DNA from: Bacillota bacterium
Lineage (GTDB): Bacteria > Bacillota > Clostridia > Oscillospirales > Ruminococcaceae
Direction of reading: 5' to 3'
NCBI GenBank assembly: GCA_023458875.1
Contig: JAEWXO010000086.1
Location: forward strand, 1-21,040
Length of the DNA stretch: 21,040 nucleotides
Each line of letters opens with the position of its first letter. Position 1 is the stretch's first letter. Under the pieces are notes generated by a model, which was not told where the DNA came from, made no database searches, and was given only the letters and a program-made list of their open reading frames with translations. Of this stretch, positions 15,259-21,040 are shown piece by piece. The translations under genes and the position numbers were made by a program.

Positions 15259-16584
15259 ATGCAGCTTCAACTGGAGAATAAAGAAATACCTTTATACATG
15301 AGAGTATATAATTATTATAAAGAAATGATTATTGGCGGTAAAATATCTTCAGGGTCAAAAATTCCTTCAATCAGACGCTGTGCAGAGGAGCTTCAGATAA
15401 GCCGTACAACAGTGGAGACAGCATATATGTCATTGGCTGCTGATGGATATATTATTTCAAAGGCTCAGAGCGGATTTTATGTAACGGAATTTGCTTTTTC
15501 AAAAGAAAAGGATAAAAAATCTGACTCAGTAATTAAGCATGAATTATCAGATATAAAATATGATTTTGCTTCTGCCGGAGCTGATATGGAGAGCTTTAAT
15601 TTTGATTTGTGGCGCAGATATATAAAAAGTGCACTTAGACAGGACAAAAGGCTTCTCTCATATGGTGAGCCGCAGGGAGAATATGAGCTCAGGGAAGCGT
15701 TGTCGGAATATATAGGGAAAAAAAGAAATGTTGTATGTAACGCTGACAGTATTGTCGTCGGCGCAGGTATTCAGAGCCTTCTTCATATTTTGTGCGTACT
15801 TCTGGAGGGAAAAAAGAAAATATCATTTCATAACACTGATTTCAAGCAGGGTATAGCTGTTTTTCGTGACCACGGATGGGATACATCATGTGAGGATGCT
15901 GATATCATTTATGCAACTCCTTCGCATGTAAACTCATGGGGAGAAGTAATGAATGTTCATGACAGAATAATGCTTTTAGGAAATGCTTCAAAAAAAAATC
16001 AGATAATAATTGAAGATGATTATGACAATGAATTCTCATATTTTTACAGGAGAACACCGTCTCTCCAGAGTCTTGCATCAGGGAAAAATGTTATTTATAT
16101 AGGTACATTTTCAAGGATGCTCCTCCCATCAATACGAATAAGCTATATGGTTCTCCCGGAGGAGCTGTTATATAAATACGATAAAATATGCGACGAGTAT
16201 AATCAGACAGCTTCAAAAACCGAGCAGATAGCATTATGTCAGTTTATACGTGACGGGCATCTTGATTCACAGATACGCAAACAAACAAAGCTCTACAGTG
16301 CAAAATCAAAAAATCTTATAGAAATTATTAAGAAAATTTTCGGGGATTCTGTAAATGCAGTTATGATTGGAAATGGTCTTCATGTCAAAATAGAATTTTT
16401 TACAGCAATGACAGCAGATGAACTTATGAAAAAGGCCCTGCAAAACGGTATATCGCTGAATGCCGTAAAAAATGATAAAGGAATAATGGCAGTAATTTTA
16501 TCATGCACCTCCATAAAAACCGAGGATTTTTATGACGCAATAAGTCTCATTAAATCTTCAGTAATGTCAGAGAACAATTCTTAA
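15259..16584 (+). CDS. MocR/PdxR-like GntR regulator with altered aminotransferase domain
   Basis: 441 residues from the ATG at 15259, chosen for AGGGGG eight bases upstream; the frame runs further 5' but without signals. Residues about 11-78 form a GntR winged helix (GSKIPSIRRCAEEL, SRTTVETAYMSLAADGY). The rest is an aminotransferase fold, as in GabR and PdxR, which sense pyridoxal phosphate compounds. The PLP-ring motif EDDYDNEF is kept at about 252-259, but the segment that should read GTFSK, where Lys forms the Schiff base, reads GTFSRMLLPSIR here, with Arg (AGG) at position 286. The TPSH-x-FPTG segment is also changed (TPSHVNSWGEVM). It probably controls the divergent S-component/radical SAM operon and itself. 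Ligand binding may be non-covalent or different. Confidence 0.88.
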   Translation: MQLQLENKEIPLYMRVYNYYKEMIIGGKISSGSKIPSIRRCAEELQISRTTVETAYMSLAADGYIISKAQSGFYVTEFAFSKEKDKKSDSVIKHELSDIKYDFASAGADMESFNFDLWRRYIKSALRQDKRLLSYGEPQGEYELREALSEYIGKKRNVVCNADSIVVGAGIQSLLHILCVLLEGKKKISFHNTDFKQGIAVFRDHGWDTSCEDADIIYATPSHVNSWGEVMNVHDRIMLLGNASKKNQIIIEDDYDNEFSYFYRRTPSLQSLASGKNVIYIGTFSRMLLPSIRISYMVLPEELLYKYDKICDEYNQTASKTEQIALCQFIRDGHLDSQIRKQTKLYSAKSKNLIEIIKKIFGDSVNAVMIGNGLHVKIEFFTAMTADELMKKALQNGISLNAVKNDKGIMAVILSCTSIKTEDFYDAISLIKSSVMSENNS

Positions 16585-16592
16585 ACACTAAT

Positions 16593-16689
16593 ATACCATA
16601 AGGTTATTCGGATATAAGCGAAGTTCAGGCGATTGCAAAGCCCGGCCGACCCGGTACGAGTCGAAATCTCTGCTGAATTAACAGTAACA
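16593..16689 (+). repeat. Structured intergenic repeat, copy B
   Basis: Begins ATACCATAA, as does an inner part of copy A, and ends TTAACAGTAACA, shared with TTAACAGTA of copy A. The core is AGGCGATTGCAAAGCCCGG, then H2 (CGACCCG 16647-16653, CGAGTCG 16657-16663, one C-A mismatch), then AAATCTCTGC. ATTCGG (16606-16611) can close with CTGAAT (16673-16678). It starts 9 bases after the stop of the MocR-like gene, in the same orientation, and lacks the outer inverted repeats seen in A and C. Confidence 0.75.
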
Positions 16690-16741
16690 AAAAAATTACT
16701 CATTAAAACACGGGAACAATCCTCTGAGCATTAATGAGTAA
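16689..16741 (-). terminator. Terminator of the rtcB unit
   Basis: TTACTCATTAA (16696-16706) pairs with TTAATGAGTAA (16731-16741), 11 bp with a 24-base loop. On the minus strand it is followed by TTTTTTT (16689-16695). Confidence 0.7.
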
Positions 16742-16762
16742 TTAATTTATCTGATTGGTTTA

Positions 16763-16927
16763 TCACTGATAATCAGGAGGATATTTTCCTTTTCTTCTGT
16801 ATCGTTTTTTATCCGTATCAGCAACACGTGTTATTGGGTTTATTTCACCCCATCCGTTTCTTTTACTGAGATTTAATTTCTGTTTTTCTTTTTTACTCAT
16901 CTTGTCGTAAGGAATGAAATTTTTCAT
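16763..16927 (-). CDS. Small basic protein coupled to rtcB, 54 residues
   Basis: ATG at 16927 overlaps the rtcB stop codon (ATGA), and the frame ends TGA at 16763-16765, just before a minus-strand terminator. The product is rich in Lys and Arg: MKNFIPYDKMSKKEKQKLNL, then SKRNGWGEINPITRVAD, then KKRYRRKGKYPPDYQ. I recall similar short clostridial hypothetical proteins with SKKxRxxxxxxxRGxWGxxNPVTR; I cannot name a domain. The four-base overlap, the fit between rtcB and its terminator, and the strongly basic composition argue that it is real. It may bind RNA alongside RtcB; this is inference. Confidence 0.75.
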   Translation of the reverse strand: MKNFIPYDKMSKKEKQKLNLSKRNGWGEINPITRVADTDKKRYRRKGKYPPDYQ

Positions 16928-18138
16928 TTAGTATCTTCTTCTCCGGCTTTGAAATTATAGATAGGCTTTATGATGTCATTTATCTCGACGGTATCTCCTA
17001 TATTATCAACAATATCATTTATTGATTTATAAGCCATAGGACATTCGTCAAGCGTGCCCGGATTTACGGATGTGGTATAAATACCACTCATCTGTTTCTT
17101 ATATTCAGAAACAGTAAACGACTGTTTTGCCTCCGATCTTGACATAAGACGGCCTGCTCCGTGAGGTGCTGAGAAATTCCAGTCAGGATTTCCCTTGCCG
17201 GTACACAGCAGACTTCCGTCGCGCATATTTATAGGAATGAGCAGTCTTTCGCCTTTTTGTGCGGAAACAGCGCCTTTTCTGAGAATCATTGTATCAGTAT
17301 CAATATAGTTATGAATAGTGCTTATCTGTTCTGTTACATGCAGATTCATTCCTTTTATAATTTCGTATATAATTGCCTGTCGGTTTACTGACGCAAACAT
17401 CTGTATAATCTGCATATCGTGAATATACTGACGGAAAAGTTCTCCGGATGTATATGCAAGGTGCTTAGGAATGTGGGTCTGCTTTGTATTTGAAAGTTTT
17501 TTTAATTCTGACTCAATTCGTGCCTCTTTGTCTTCTGATTTAAGTTTTGCAATTAGCTGTTTTCTGTCTGATTCTGAACATCTGTTAAGCACATCATAAG
17601 CTTCTTTCTGATAATATGACGCGACTTCAACGCCCAGATGTCTTGAACCTGAGTGAACAACGATGTAAATGCTGCCATCACTGCCTTTGTCAGCTTCAAT
17701 AAAATGATTTCCCCCGCCAAGAGTGCCTATACTTTTTTCTGCACGTAACGCATTTATATGTTTATAGCAGAAAAGCTTTGTCAGGTCAATTTTCTTAGAA
17801 TATGGATGAACTGTATCGTTTATTTTAAAGCCCGATGGTATTTTTCTGTAAATAAGTTTGTCAAGCTGCAGTAACTCAATATGCTTTTCTTTAAGCTTTA
17901 CCGTTTCCATTCCGCAGCCGATGTCAACTCCTACAAGGTTTGGAACAGCTTTATCGTTGATTGTCATGGTTGTACCTATAGTGCAGCCGCTACCTGCATG
18001 AACATCAGGCATTATACGTATCTGTGAATTTTCAGAGAACTGCTGATTGCATAATTCTATAATCTGAGATACTGAAGCCTCATCGATAATGTCTGTAAAT
18101 ATTTTTGCTGAGTTGTATTTTCCGTTTAGAGTAATCAT
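16924..18138 (-). CDS. rtcB: RtcB RNA ligase
   Basis: 404 residues (E. coli RtcB 408). The enzyme joins RNA 2',3'-cyclic phosphate or 3'-phosphate ends to 5'-OH ends using GTP and manganese. Motifs: MPDVHAG (43-49), VGVDIGCGM with Asp72 and Cys75 as metal ligands, LGGGNHF (140-146), VHSGSRHLG (161-169), IHNYID (275-280), and APHGAGRLMSR (324-334), in which His326 is the expected guanylylated histidine. DECPMAYK is at 364-371. The start is the ATG at 18138, behind AAAGGAA; the frame extends 13 codons upstream without signals. A consensus promoter lies about 245 bases upstream with a terminator between, so expression may be controlled by transcript read-through. The 54-residue gene overlaps its stop. 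Confidence 0.95.
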   Translation of the reverse strand: MITLNGKYNSAKIFTDIIDEASVSQIIELCNQQFSENSQIRIMPDVHAGSGCTIGTTMTINDKAVPNLVGVDIGCGMETVKLKEKHIELLQLDKLIYRKIPSGFKINDTVHPYSKKIDLTKLFCYKHINALRAEKSIGTLGGGNHFIEADKGSDGSIYIVVHSGSRHLGVEVASYYQKEAYDVLNRCSESDRKQLIAKLKSEDKEARIESELKKLSNTKQTHIPKHLAYTSGELFRQYIHDMQIIQMFASVNRQAIIYEIIKGMNLHVTEQISTIHNYIDTDTMILRKGAVSAQKGERLLIPINMRDGSLLCTGKGNPDWNFSAPHGAGRLMSRSEAKQSFTVSEYKKQMSGIYTTSVNPGTLDECPMAYKSINDIVDNIGDTVEINDIIKPIYNFKAGEEDTK

Positions 18139-18193
18139 AAGATTCCTTTCTTTGATAAATATCGTTATTGTTTTCAATGATTATAATTTGTCT

Positions 18194-18234
18194 GCAAAAA
18201 CAAAAGTGCACCCCTGTATAAAACAGAAGTGCAT
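18194..18234 (-). terminator. Intrinsic terminator inside the rtcB leader
   Basis: On the minus strand TGCACTTCTGT pairs with ACAGGGGTGCA (18223-18233 with 18207-18217; two G-U pairs, 5-base loop), followed by CTTTTGTTTTTGC. It lies between the promoter at 18384 and the rtcB start. Confidence 0.75.
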
Positions 18235-18259
18235 TAAATTCCATAGGTTTTTAAGGAAT

Positions 18260-18349
18260 CTATTGTATGGTAAAATGCAGGCAAATTCCATTCTGTCTTT
18301 GTAAAATATTAAATTTTCTTATTATAAATATACTTGATATTCTTTTCAT
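18260..18349 (-). CDS. Possible leader peptide, 29 residues
   Basis: ATG at 18349 with AAAGGA 11 bases upstream, ending TAG at 18260-18262, wholly within the rtcB leader and before its terminator. The product is MKRISSIFIIRKFNILQRQN followed by nine more residues: basic, hydrophobic, no recognisable feature and no run of one amino acid. Its start codon lies in the first pairing element, so its translation could affect leader folding. It may equally be chance. Confidence 0.3.
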   Translation of the reverse strand: MKRISSIFIIRKFNILQRQNGICLHFTIQ

Positions 18350-18383
18350 GGAATTCACCGTCCTTTCATTTAATATATTAAAC

Positions 18384-18412
18384 ATTATATTATTCATTTT
18401 TAATTTTGTCAA
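18384..18412 (-). promoter_or_regulatory. Consensus sigma-A promoter of the rtcB unit
   Basis: On the minus strand TTGACA (18407-18412), exactly 17 bases, and TATAAT (18384-18389): a perfect match. Confidence 0.93.
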
Positions 18413-18451
18413 TAGATTTTTTGGAAATTTTCTGAACCCGTTATTCTATTG

Positions 18452-18625
18452 TTACTATTCATCAATATGTATAAGTTAGGGATATATGACCTAAGGTCAA
18501 AGGCGCGGCCGGAAATTCCGGTCGATTCGTGCCGGGTCGAAATCCCTGCATAAGTATTATATCCTAATATGGGCTGATTGGTAGCAAATAAATAACTTAA
18601 CCATAGTGAAAAATAGTGATGAATA
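18452..18625 (+). repeat. Structured intergenic repeat, copy C
   Basis: Starts TTACTATTCATCA, like the left end of copy A, and ends TGATGAATA, complementary to TATTCATCA at the left end. H1 is CGGCCG (18506-18511) with CGGTCG (18519-18524) and a 7-base loop; H2 is CGATTCG (18523-18529) with CGGGTCG (18533-18539); then AAATCCCTGCA. GACCTAAGGTC (18488-18498) forms a further small hairpin, and AGGGAT (18478-18483) can close with ATCCCT (18542-18547). AAATAACTTAAC near the right end is identical in copy A. About 35 extra bases lie between the core and that end compared with A. It stands upstream of the cell-wall-binding protein gene. Confidence 0.8.
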
Positions 18626-18768
18626 TCTCATTCATTAATGAATCATTTTTCCTGTTTTTATCTGTTAAAACCACATAGGAGATGACGTTGATTTACATCT
18701 TAAGACTAAATGATGGTTCATAATACGGATAATGACAAAAAAACATATTAAAAAATTTAAATTAAGGA

Positions 18769-18797
18769 TTGAAAAAAACAAATCTATGTGGTAAACT
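18769..18797 (+). promoter_or_regulatory. Possible promoter of the cell-wall-binding protein
   Basis: TTGAAA (18769-18774), 17 bases, TAAACT (18792-18797). The 10-mer TTAAGGATTG just before it (18762-18771) also occurs upstream of spoIIAA (3411-3420). The rest of the 18626-18864 gap shows only A/T-rich sequence and an 8-bp inverted repeat (CCACATAG 18671-18678, CTATGTGG 18784-18791). Confidence 0.35.
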
Positions 18798-18864
18798 ATT
18801 AAAGTATGATTAGCGTGAAATGGGATAGTATTTAAATAATAATCAAAAAACAGAGGTGAATGTT

Positions 18865-20319
18865 TTGGCAATATTTCGCAAAAACTCCGGATACAGTCCG
18901 GGAAAAAAGAAAAAATCAAATAGGGATCCTATGCTTATTGCACTGTGCGTATTGGGCATAGGTGTATTGATAGCACTTCCTTCGGTTAATAAAGCTTTGA
19001 ACAAACAGAGTGGAGAAACACCGGGATGGCATGTAAGTGACGGTAAAGCATACTATATTAATCCTCAGACAAAGGAACGTGTAACAGGTCTTTATGTCAT
19101 TGGATCGGATGAATATTTATTTAATGACAAAGGCGAAATTACTTCCGGTTGGACGAGCTATAAGGGAAGAACAATGTATGTTACAAAGAACGGAATGGTT
19201 TCAAAGGGCGTTCGTGAGATAGATGATGATATATACTGTTTTTCATCTGATACATTTGAAATGCTCAAGGGATTCTGTAAATTCGGTGACGCTACATATT
19301 ATTGTGATGAAAACGGTAAAGCGTACAAAGGATTTCACACAATAGAGGGTGTTGATTATTATTTTGATAAAAAAGGTGTAATGAAAACCGGCTGGTTCAA
19401 TTCAGACGAAGATAACAACAAACTCAATTATTACGCAGACGAAAACGGACATCTCTTAAGCGGCTGGGTAAAACTCAGTGACGGCGACCATTACATTAAT
19501 GAAAATCACAGTGCGGCATCCGGAAAAGTAATGATAGACGGAAAAGAGTACGACTTAGATAATTACGGTAAGGTTATAAAAGATTACGAACCTGTAACCG
19601 AGGTGACGACAGCCACTCCTCCTGAAACAACGACGCAGACACAGCAGATTCAGGCAGGCTGGAGAGAAGAAAACGGCAAAAAACAGTATATAAAGCCAGA
19701 CGGAACAGCAACCGTAGGTATTTCTCAGATTGACGGCGTAAAATATGCTTTTGATCAGGAGGGATATATGATTTCCGGATTCTGTACAATTGAAAACGAA
19801 ACATATTTTGCAAAATCCGAAGGAGGATTTTTGACCGGCATAAACAAAATCGATAACCGTGATTATCTTTTTGATTCAGAAGGACGTATGCTCAGGGGAT
19901 GGCAGACATTTGATTCAAAAACATGTTATTTCAATAAAGACGGCTCCATGGCACACGGATTTAAGGTTATTGACGGATATACATACTTTTTCAGCTGGGA
20001 TAACGGAAATATGCAGAAGGGCTATATTTCAGTCAAGGGCTCACGATATTATTTCAGTACACAGGGAATTATGCAGCAGGGCTGGATTGATATAAGCGGA
20101 AGCAGATATTACTTTGGCAAGGATGGAGTAGGCGTAAGCGGATATCAGAATATTGAAGGAAACAGATTCTATTTTGATTCAAACGGTGTTCTCCAGACAG
20201 GATTTGTTGAGATGAACGGATCTGTATATTATTTCGGTGACGGACCTATACGTGAAGGCAACTATGTATATAACGGCACTGAACATCATTTTGACGCAAA
20301 CGGACTTATGACTGGCTGA
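18865..20319 (+). CDS. Membrane-anchored cell-wall-binding repeat protein
   Basis: 484 residues. The start is taken as TTG at 18865, six bases after GAGGTG; the in-frame GTG at 18856 is part of that ribosome binding site. A short basic cytoplasmic segment (RKNSGYSPGKKKK) precedes one membrane helix at about 22-39. Everything after is built of roughly 20-residue repeats of the choline/cell-wall-binding type (for example GxxYYFDxxGxMxxGW), in two blocks at about 54-237 and 264-484, split by a Thr/Pro-rich linker (about 240-263, with TPPETTTQTQQ). There is no catalytic domain and no dockerin. It should sit on the outer face of the membrane and bind wall polymers or carbohydrate; the partner is unknown. 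It stands alone, with a strong terminator behind. Confidence 0.9.
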   Translation: MAIFRKNSGYSPGKKKKSNRDPMLIALCVLGIGVLIALPSVNKALNKQSGETPGWHVSDGKAYYINPQTKERVTGLYVIGSDEYLFNDKGEITSGWTSYKGRTMYVTKNGMVSKGVREIDDDIYCFSSDTFEMLKGFCKFGDATYYCDENGKAYKGFHTIEGVDYYFDKKGVMKTGWFNSDEDNNKLNYYADENGHLLSGWVKLSDGDHYINENHSAASGKVMIDGKEYDLDNYGKVIKDYEPVTEVTTATPPETTTQTQQIQAGWREENGKKQYIKPDGTATVGISQIDGVKYAFDQEGYMISGFCTIENETYFAKSEGGFLTGINKIDNRDYLFDSEGRMLRGWQTFDSKTCYFNKDGSMAHGFKVIDGYTYFFSWDNGNMQKGYISVKGSRYYFSTQGIMQQGWIDISGSRYYFGKDGVGVSGYQNIEGNRFYFDSNGVLQTGFVEMNGSVYYFGDGPIREGNYVYNGTEHHFDANGLMTG

Positions 20320-20357
20320 CAATACCAAACAAGTCGTATTTAATATTATATGTTTAA

Positions 20358-20400
20358 AAGCACCATCGATTTATACGTTTCGTATAAATCGATGGTGCTT
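20358..20400. terminator. Bidirectional terminator, 20-bp perfect stem
   Basis: 20358-20377 is the exact reverse complement of 20381-20400, with a TTT loop. It lies between the convergent cell-wall protein and reductase genes, with A-rich sequence before and T-rich sequence after. Confidence 0.93.
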
Positions 20401-20415
20401 CTGTTTATTTATAAA

Positions 20416-21040
20416 TTATAAATTTTTTATATATTTAAGATAATGCAGAGTTATTTTTGACCATGTAAAATTTAATTTTTTGAGCTCTCCCACTGTAAAG
20501 TCATTGTAAGTTTTAATGTTTGATGAGCCTGATGCGATGGATGTGTAGAATGAAAGGACAGCTATATCCTTGTCATAAATCTTATCACGCATAAGCTTCT
20601 CAAATGAATCTTTTTTAACATGACGGCAGTGCATAAAGAATTTTTTGATCATTGTGTTAATATAGAGAACATTAGGATTATAAAGATTATATATTCTGTT
20701 TGCCATAGGGTAAAGAGCAAGAAGGACGTATGCTTCTGCACATTCGTCAACGGCTGTAAAGTCTATAGGATATACATTCAGTTCGCTGCTGAATGCGCCA
20801 AGCTTGAACAGACCTCTGCATCTTCCGAGGAAGCCGTTGTCAGAGGCATTTTTCTGAAACTTTCCGTCAGAGGTACGCCATGTAAGGTTTCCTATTCTGT
20901 AGATATTTGCTTTTAGTCCATTTTGCCTTGCAATAAGGATTTTTTCCTCAGCCTTATATTTTGAATGAATATATACGTTCTGTGAATATGACTGACCTAT
21001 ATCGAGTACAAATTCATTAAAGATAGCATCAGGGTTGCTT
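20416..21040 (-). CDS. Thioester reductase domain, C-terminal end of a probable peptide synthetase (partial)
   Basis: The minus-strand frame is open from the window edge to TAA at 20416, giving 207 residues; the N-terminal part lies beyond base 21040. It carries YSQNVYIHSKYKAEEKIL, the Tyr-x3-Lys catalytic pair (Tyr23, Lys27) of an extended short-chain dehydrogenase, followed by GLKANIYRIGNLTWRTSDGK and YPIDFTAVDECAEAYVLL. These are hallmarks of terminal thioester reductase domains, which release the peptide from a carrier protein as an aldehyde or alcohol. In gut Clostridia such domains end non-ribosomal peptide synthetases that make peptide aldehydes or pyrazinones. Whether this gene is a synthetase or a free reductase cannot be seen here. 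An ATG at 20706 is internal, not a start. Confidence 0.82.
   Translation of the reverse strand, partial: SNPDAIFNEFVLDIGQSYSQNVYIHSKYKAEEKILIARQNGLKANIYRIGNLTWRTSDGKFQKNASDNGFLGRCRGLFKLGAFSSELNVYPIDFTAVDECAEAYVLLALYPMANRIYNLYNPNVLYINTMIKKFFMHCRHVKKDSFEKLMRDKIYDKDIAVLSFYTSIASGSSNIKTYNDFTVGELKKLNFTWSKITLHYLKYIKNL

Larger units (their letters stand above)
18139..18377 (-). promoter_or_regulatory. rtcB mRNA leader with mutually exclusive pairings
   Basis: About 239 bases between the predicted start of transcription and rtcB. The RNA contains GAAUUCCAU (18348-18356) and two copies of AUGGAAUU (at 18284-18291 and 18237-18244); the first can pair with either copy, 8 bp each. The second copy ends three bases before the terminator stem at 18207-18233. 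This is the layout of an attenuator or riboswitch. I recognise no known riboswitch or T-box consensus. Confidence 0.55.

Noticed and set aside
18139..18377. T-box leader before rtcB.
   Set aside because: No TGGNACCGCG-type antiterminator or specifier loop is visible, and rtcB is not a tRNA-synthetase or amino-acid gene.
18530..18550. GGGTCGAAATCCC in repeat copy C looks like a tRNA T arm.
   Set aside because: The stem would be only 3 bp, is absent in copy A, and no acceptor, D or anticodon arm surrounds it.
8174..18625. A CRISPR array formed by the repeats.
   Set aside because: The copies are kilobases apart, of unequal length, lie on both strands, and there are no cas genes or regular spacers.
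18665..18919. 84-codon minus-strand frame in the gap before the wall-binding protein.
   Set aside because: It overlaps the start of that gene, is A/T-driven in composition, and has no start signal.

Overview
The window looks like the chromosome of an AT-rich, anaerobic, Gram-positive member of the Oscillospiraceae, most likely Ruminococcus or a close relative. The evidence is a dockerin-bearing secreted protein, a large set of endospore genes, cell-wall-binding repeats, radical SAM enzymes, strong GGAGG-type ribosome binding sites and perfect sigma-A promoters. This is inference from gene content; species cannot be read from the sequence.

Layout. 1-4950: spore genes sipL (5' end missing) and spoIVA, a convergent small glycyl-radical-like gene, then the operon spoIIAA-spoIIAB-sigF. 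4957-7822: a DEAD-box RNA helicase, a 45-residue membrane protein and endonuclease IV in one transcription unit. 7862-8134: tRNA-Arg and tRNA-Lys on the minus strand with a perfect promoter. 8174-10217: a structured repeat, then a two-gene unit of a dockerin protein carrying three Tyr-Gly motifs and a radical SAM/SPASM enzyme. 10249-13692 (minus): AI-2E-type permease, AEC transporter, spmA, spmB. 13893-16584: an ECF-type substrate-binding membrane protein with a TatD-associated-type radical SAM protein, divergent from a MocR/PdxR-like regulator. 16689-18412 (minus): rtcB RNA ligase behind a long leader with an internal terminator, followed by an overlapping 54-residue gene. 18452-20400: another repeat copy and a membrane-anchored cell-wall-binding repeat protein. 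20416-21040: 3' end of a peptide synthetase-type thioester reductase, cut by the window edge.

The most interesting system is the dockerin/radical SAM pair. The short motif QPxx-YG-xx occurs three times in the secreted dockerin protein, and the start of the SPASM enzyme overlaps the precursor's stop codon. I read this as a ribosomally made, post-translationally modified peptide or protein that can be docked on a cellulosome.

The second is a family of about 80-175 bp structured intergenic elements with four recognisable copies (8174, 11440, 16593, 18452). A hairpin followed by AAATC is kept in all four while its stem sequence changes by compensating substitutions. Third is the rtcB leader, which has a consensus promoter, two interchangeable pairing partners and an intrinsic terminator before the gene, the layout of an attenuator or riboswitch.
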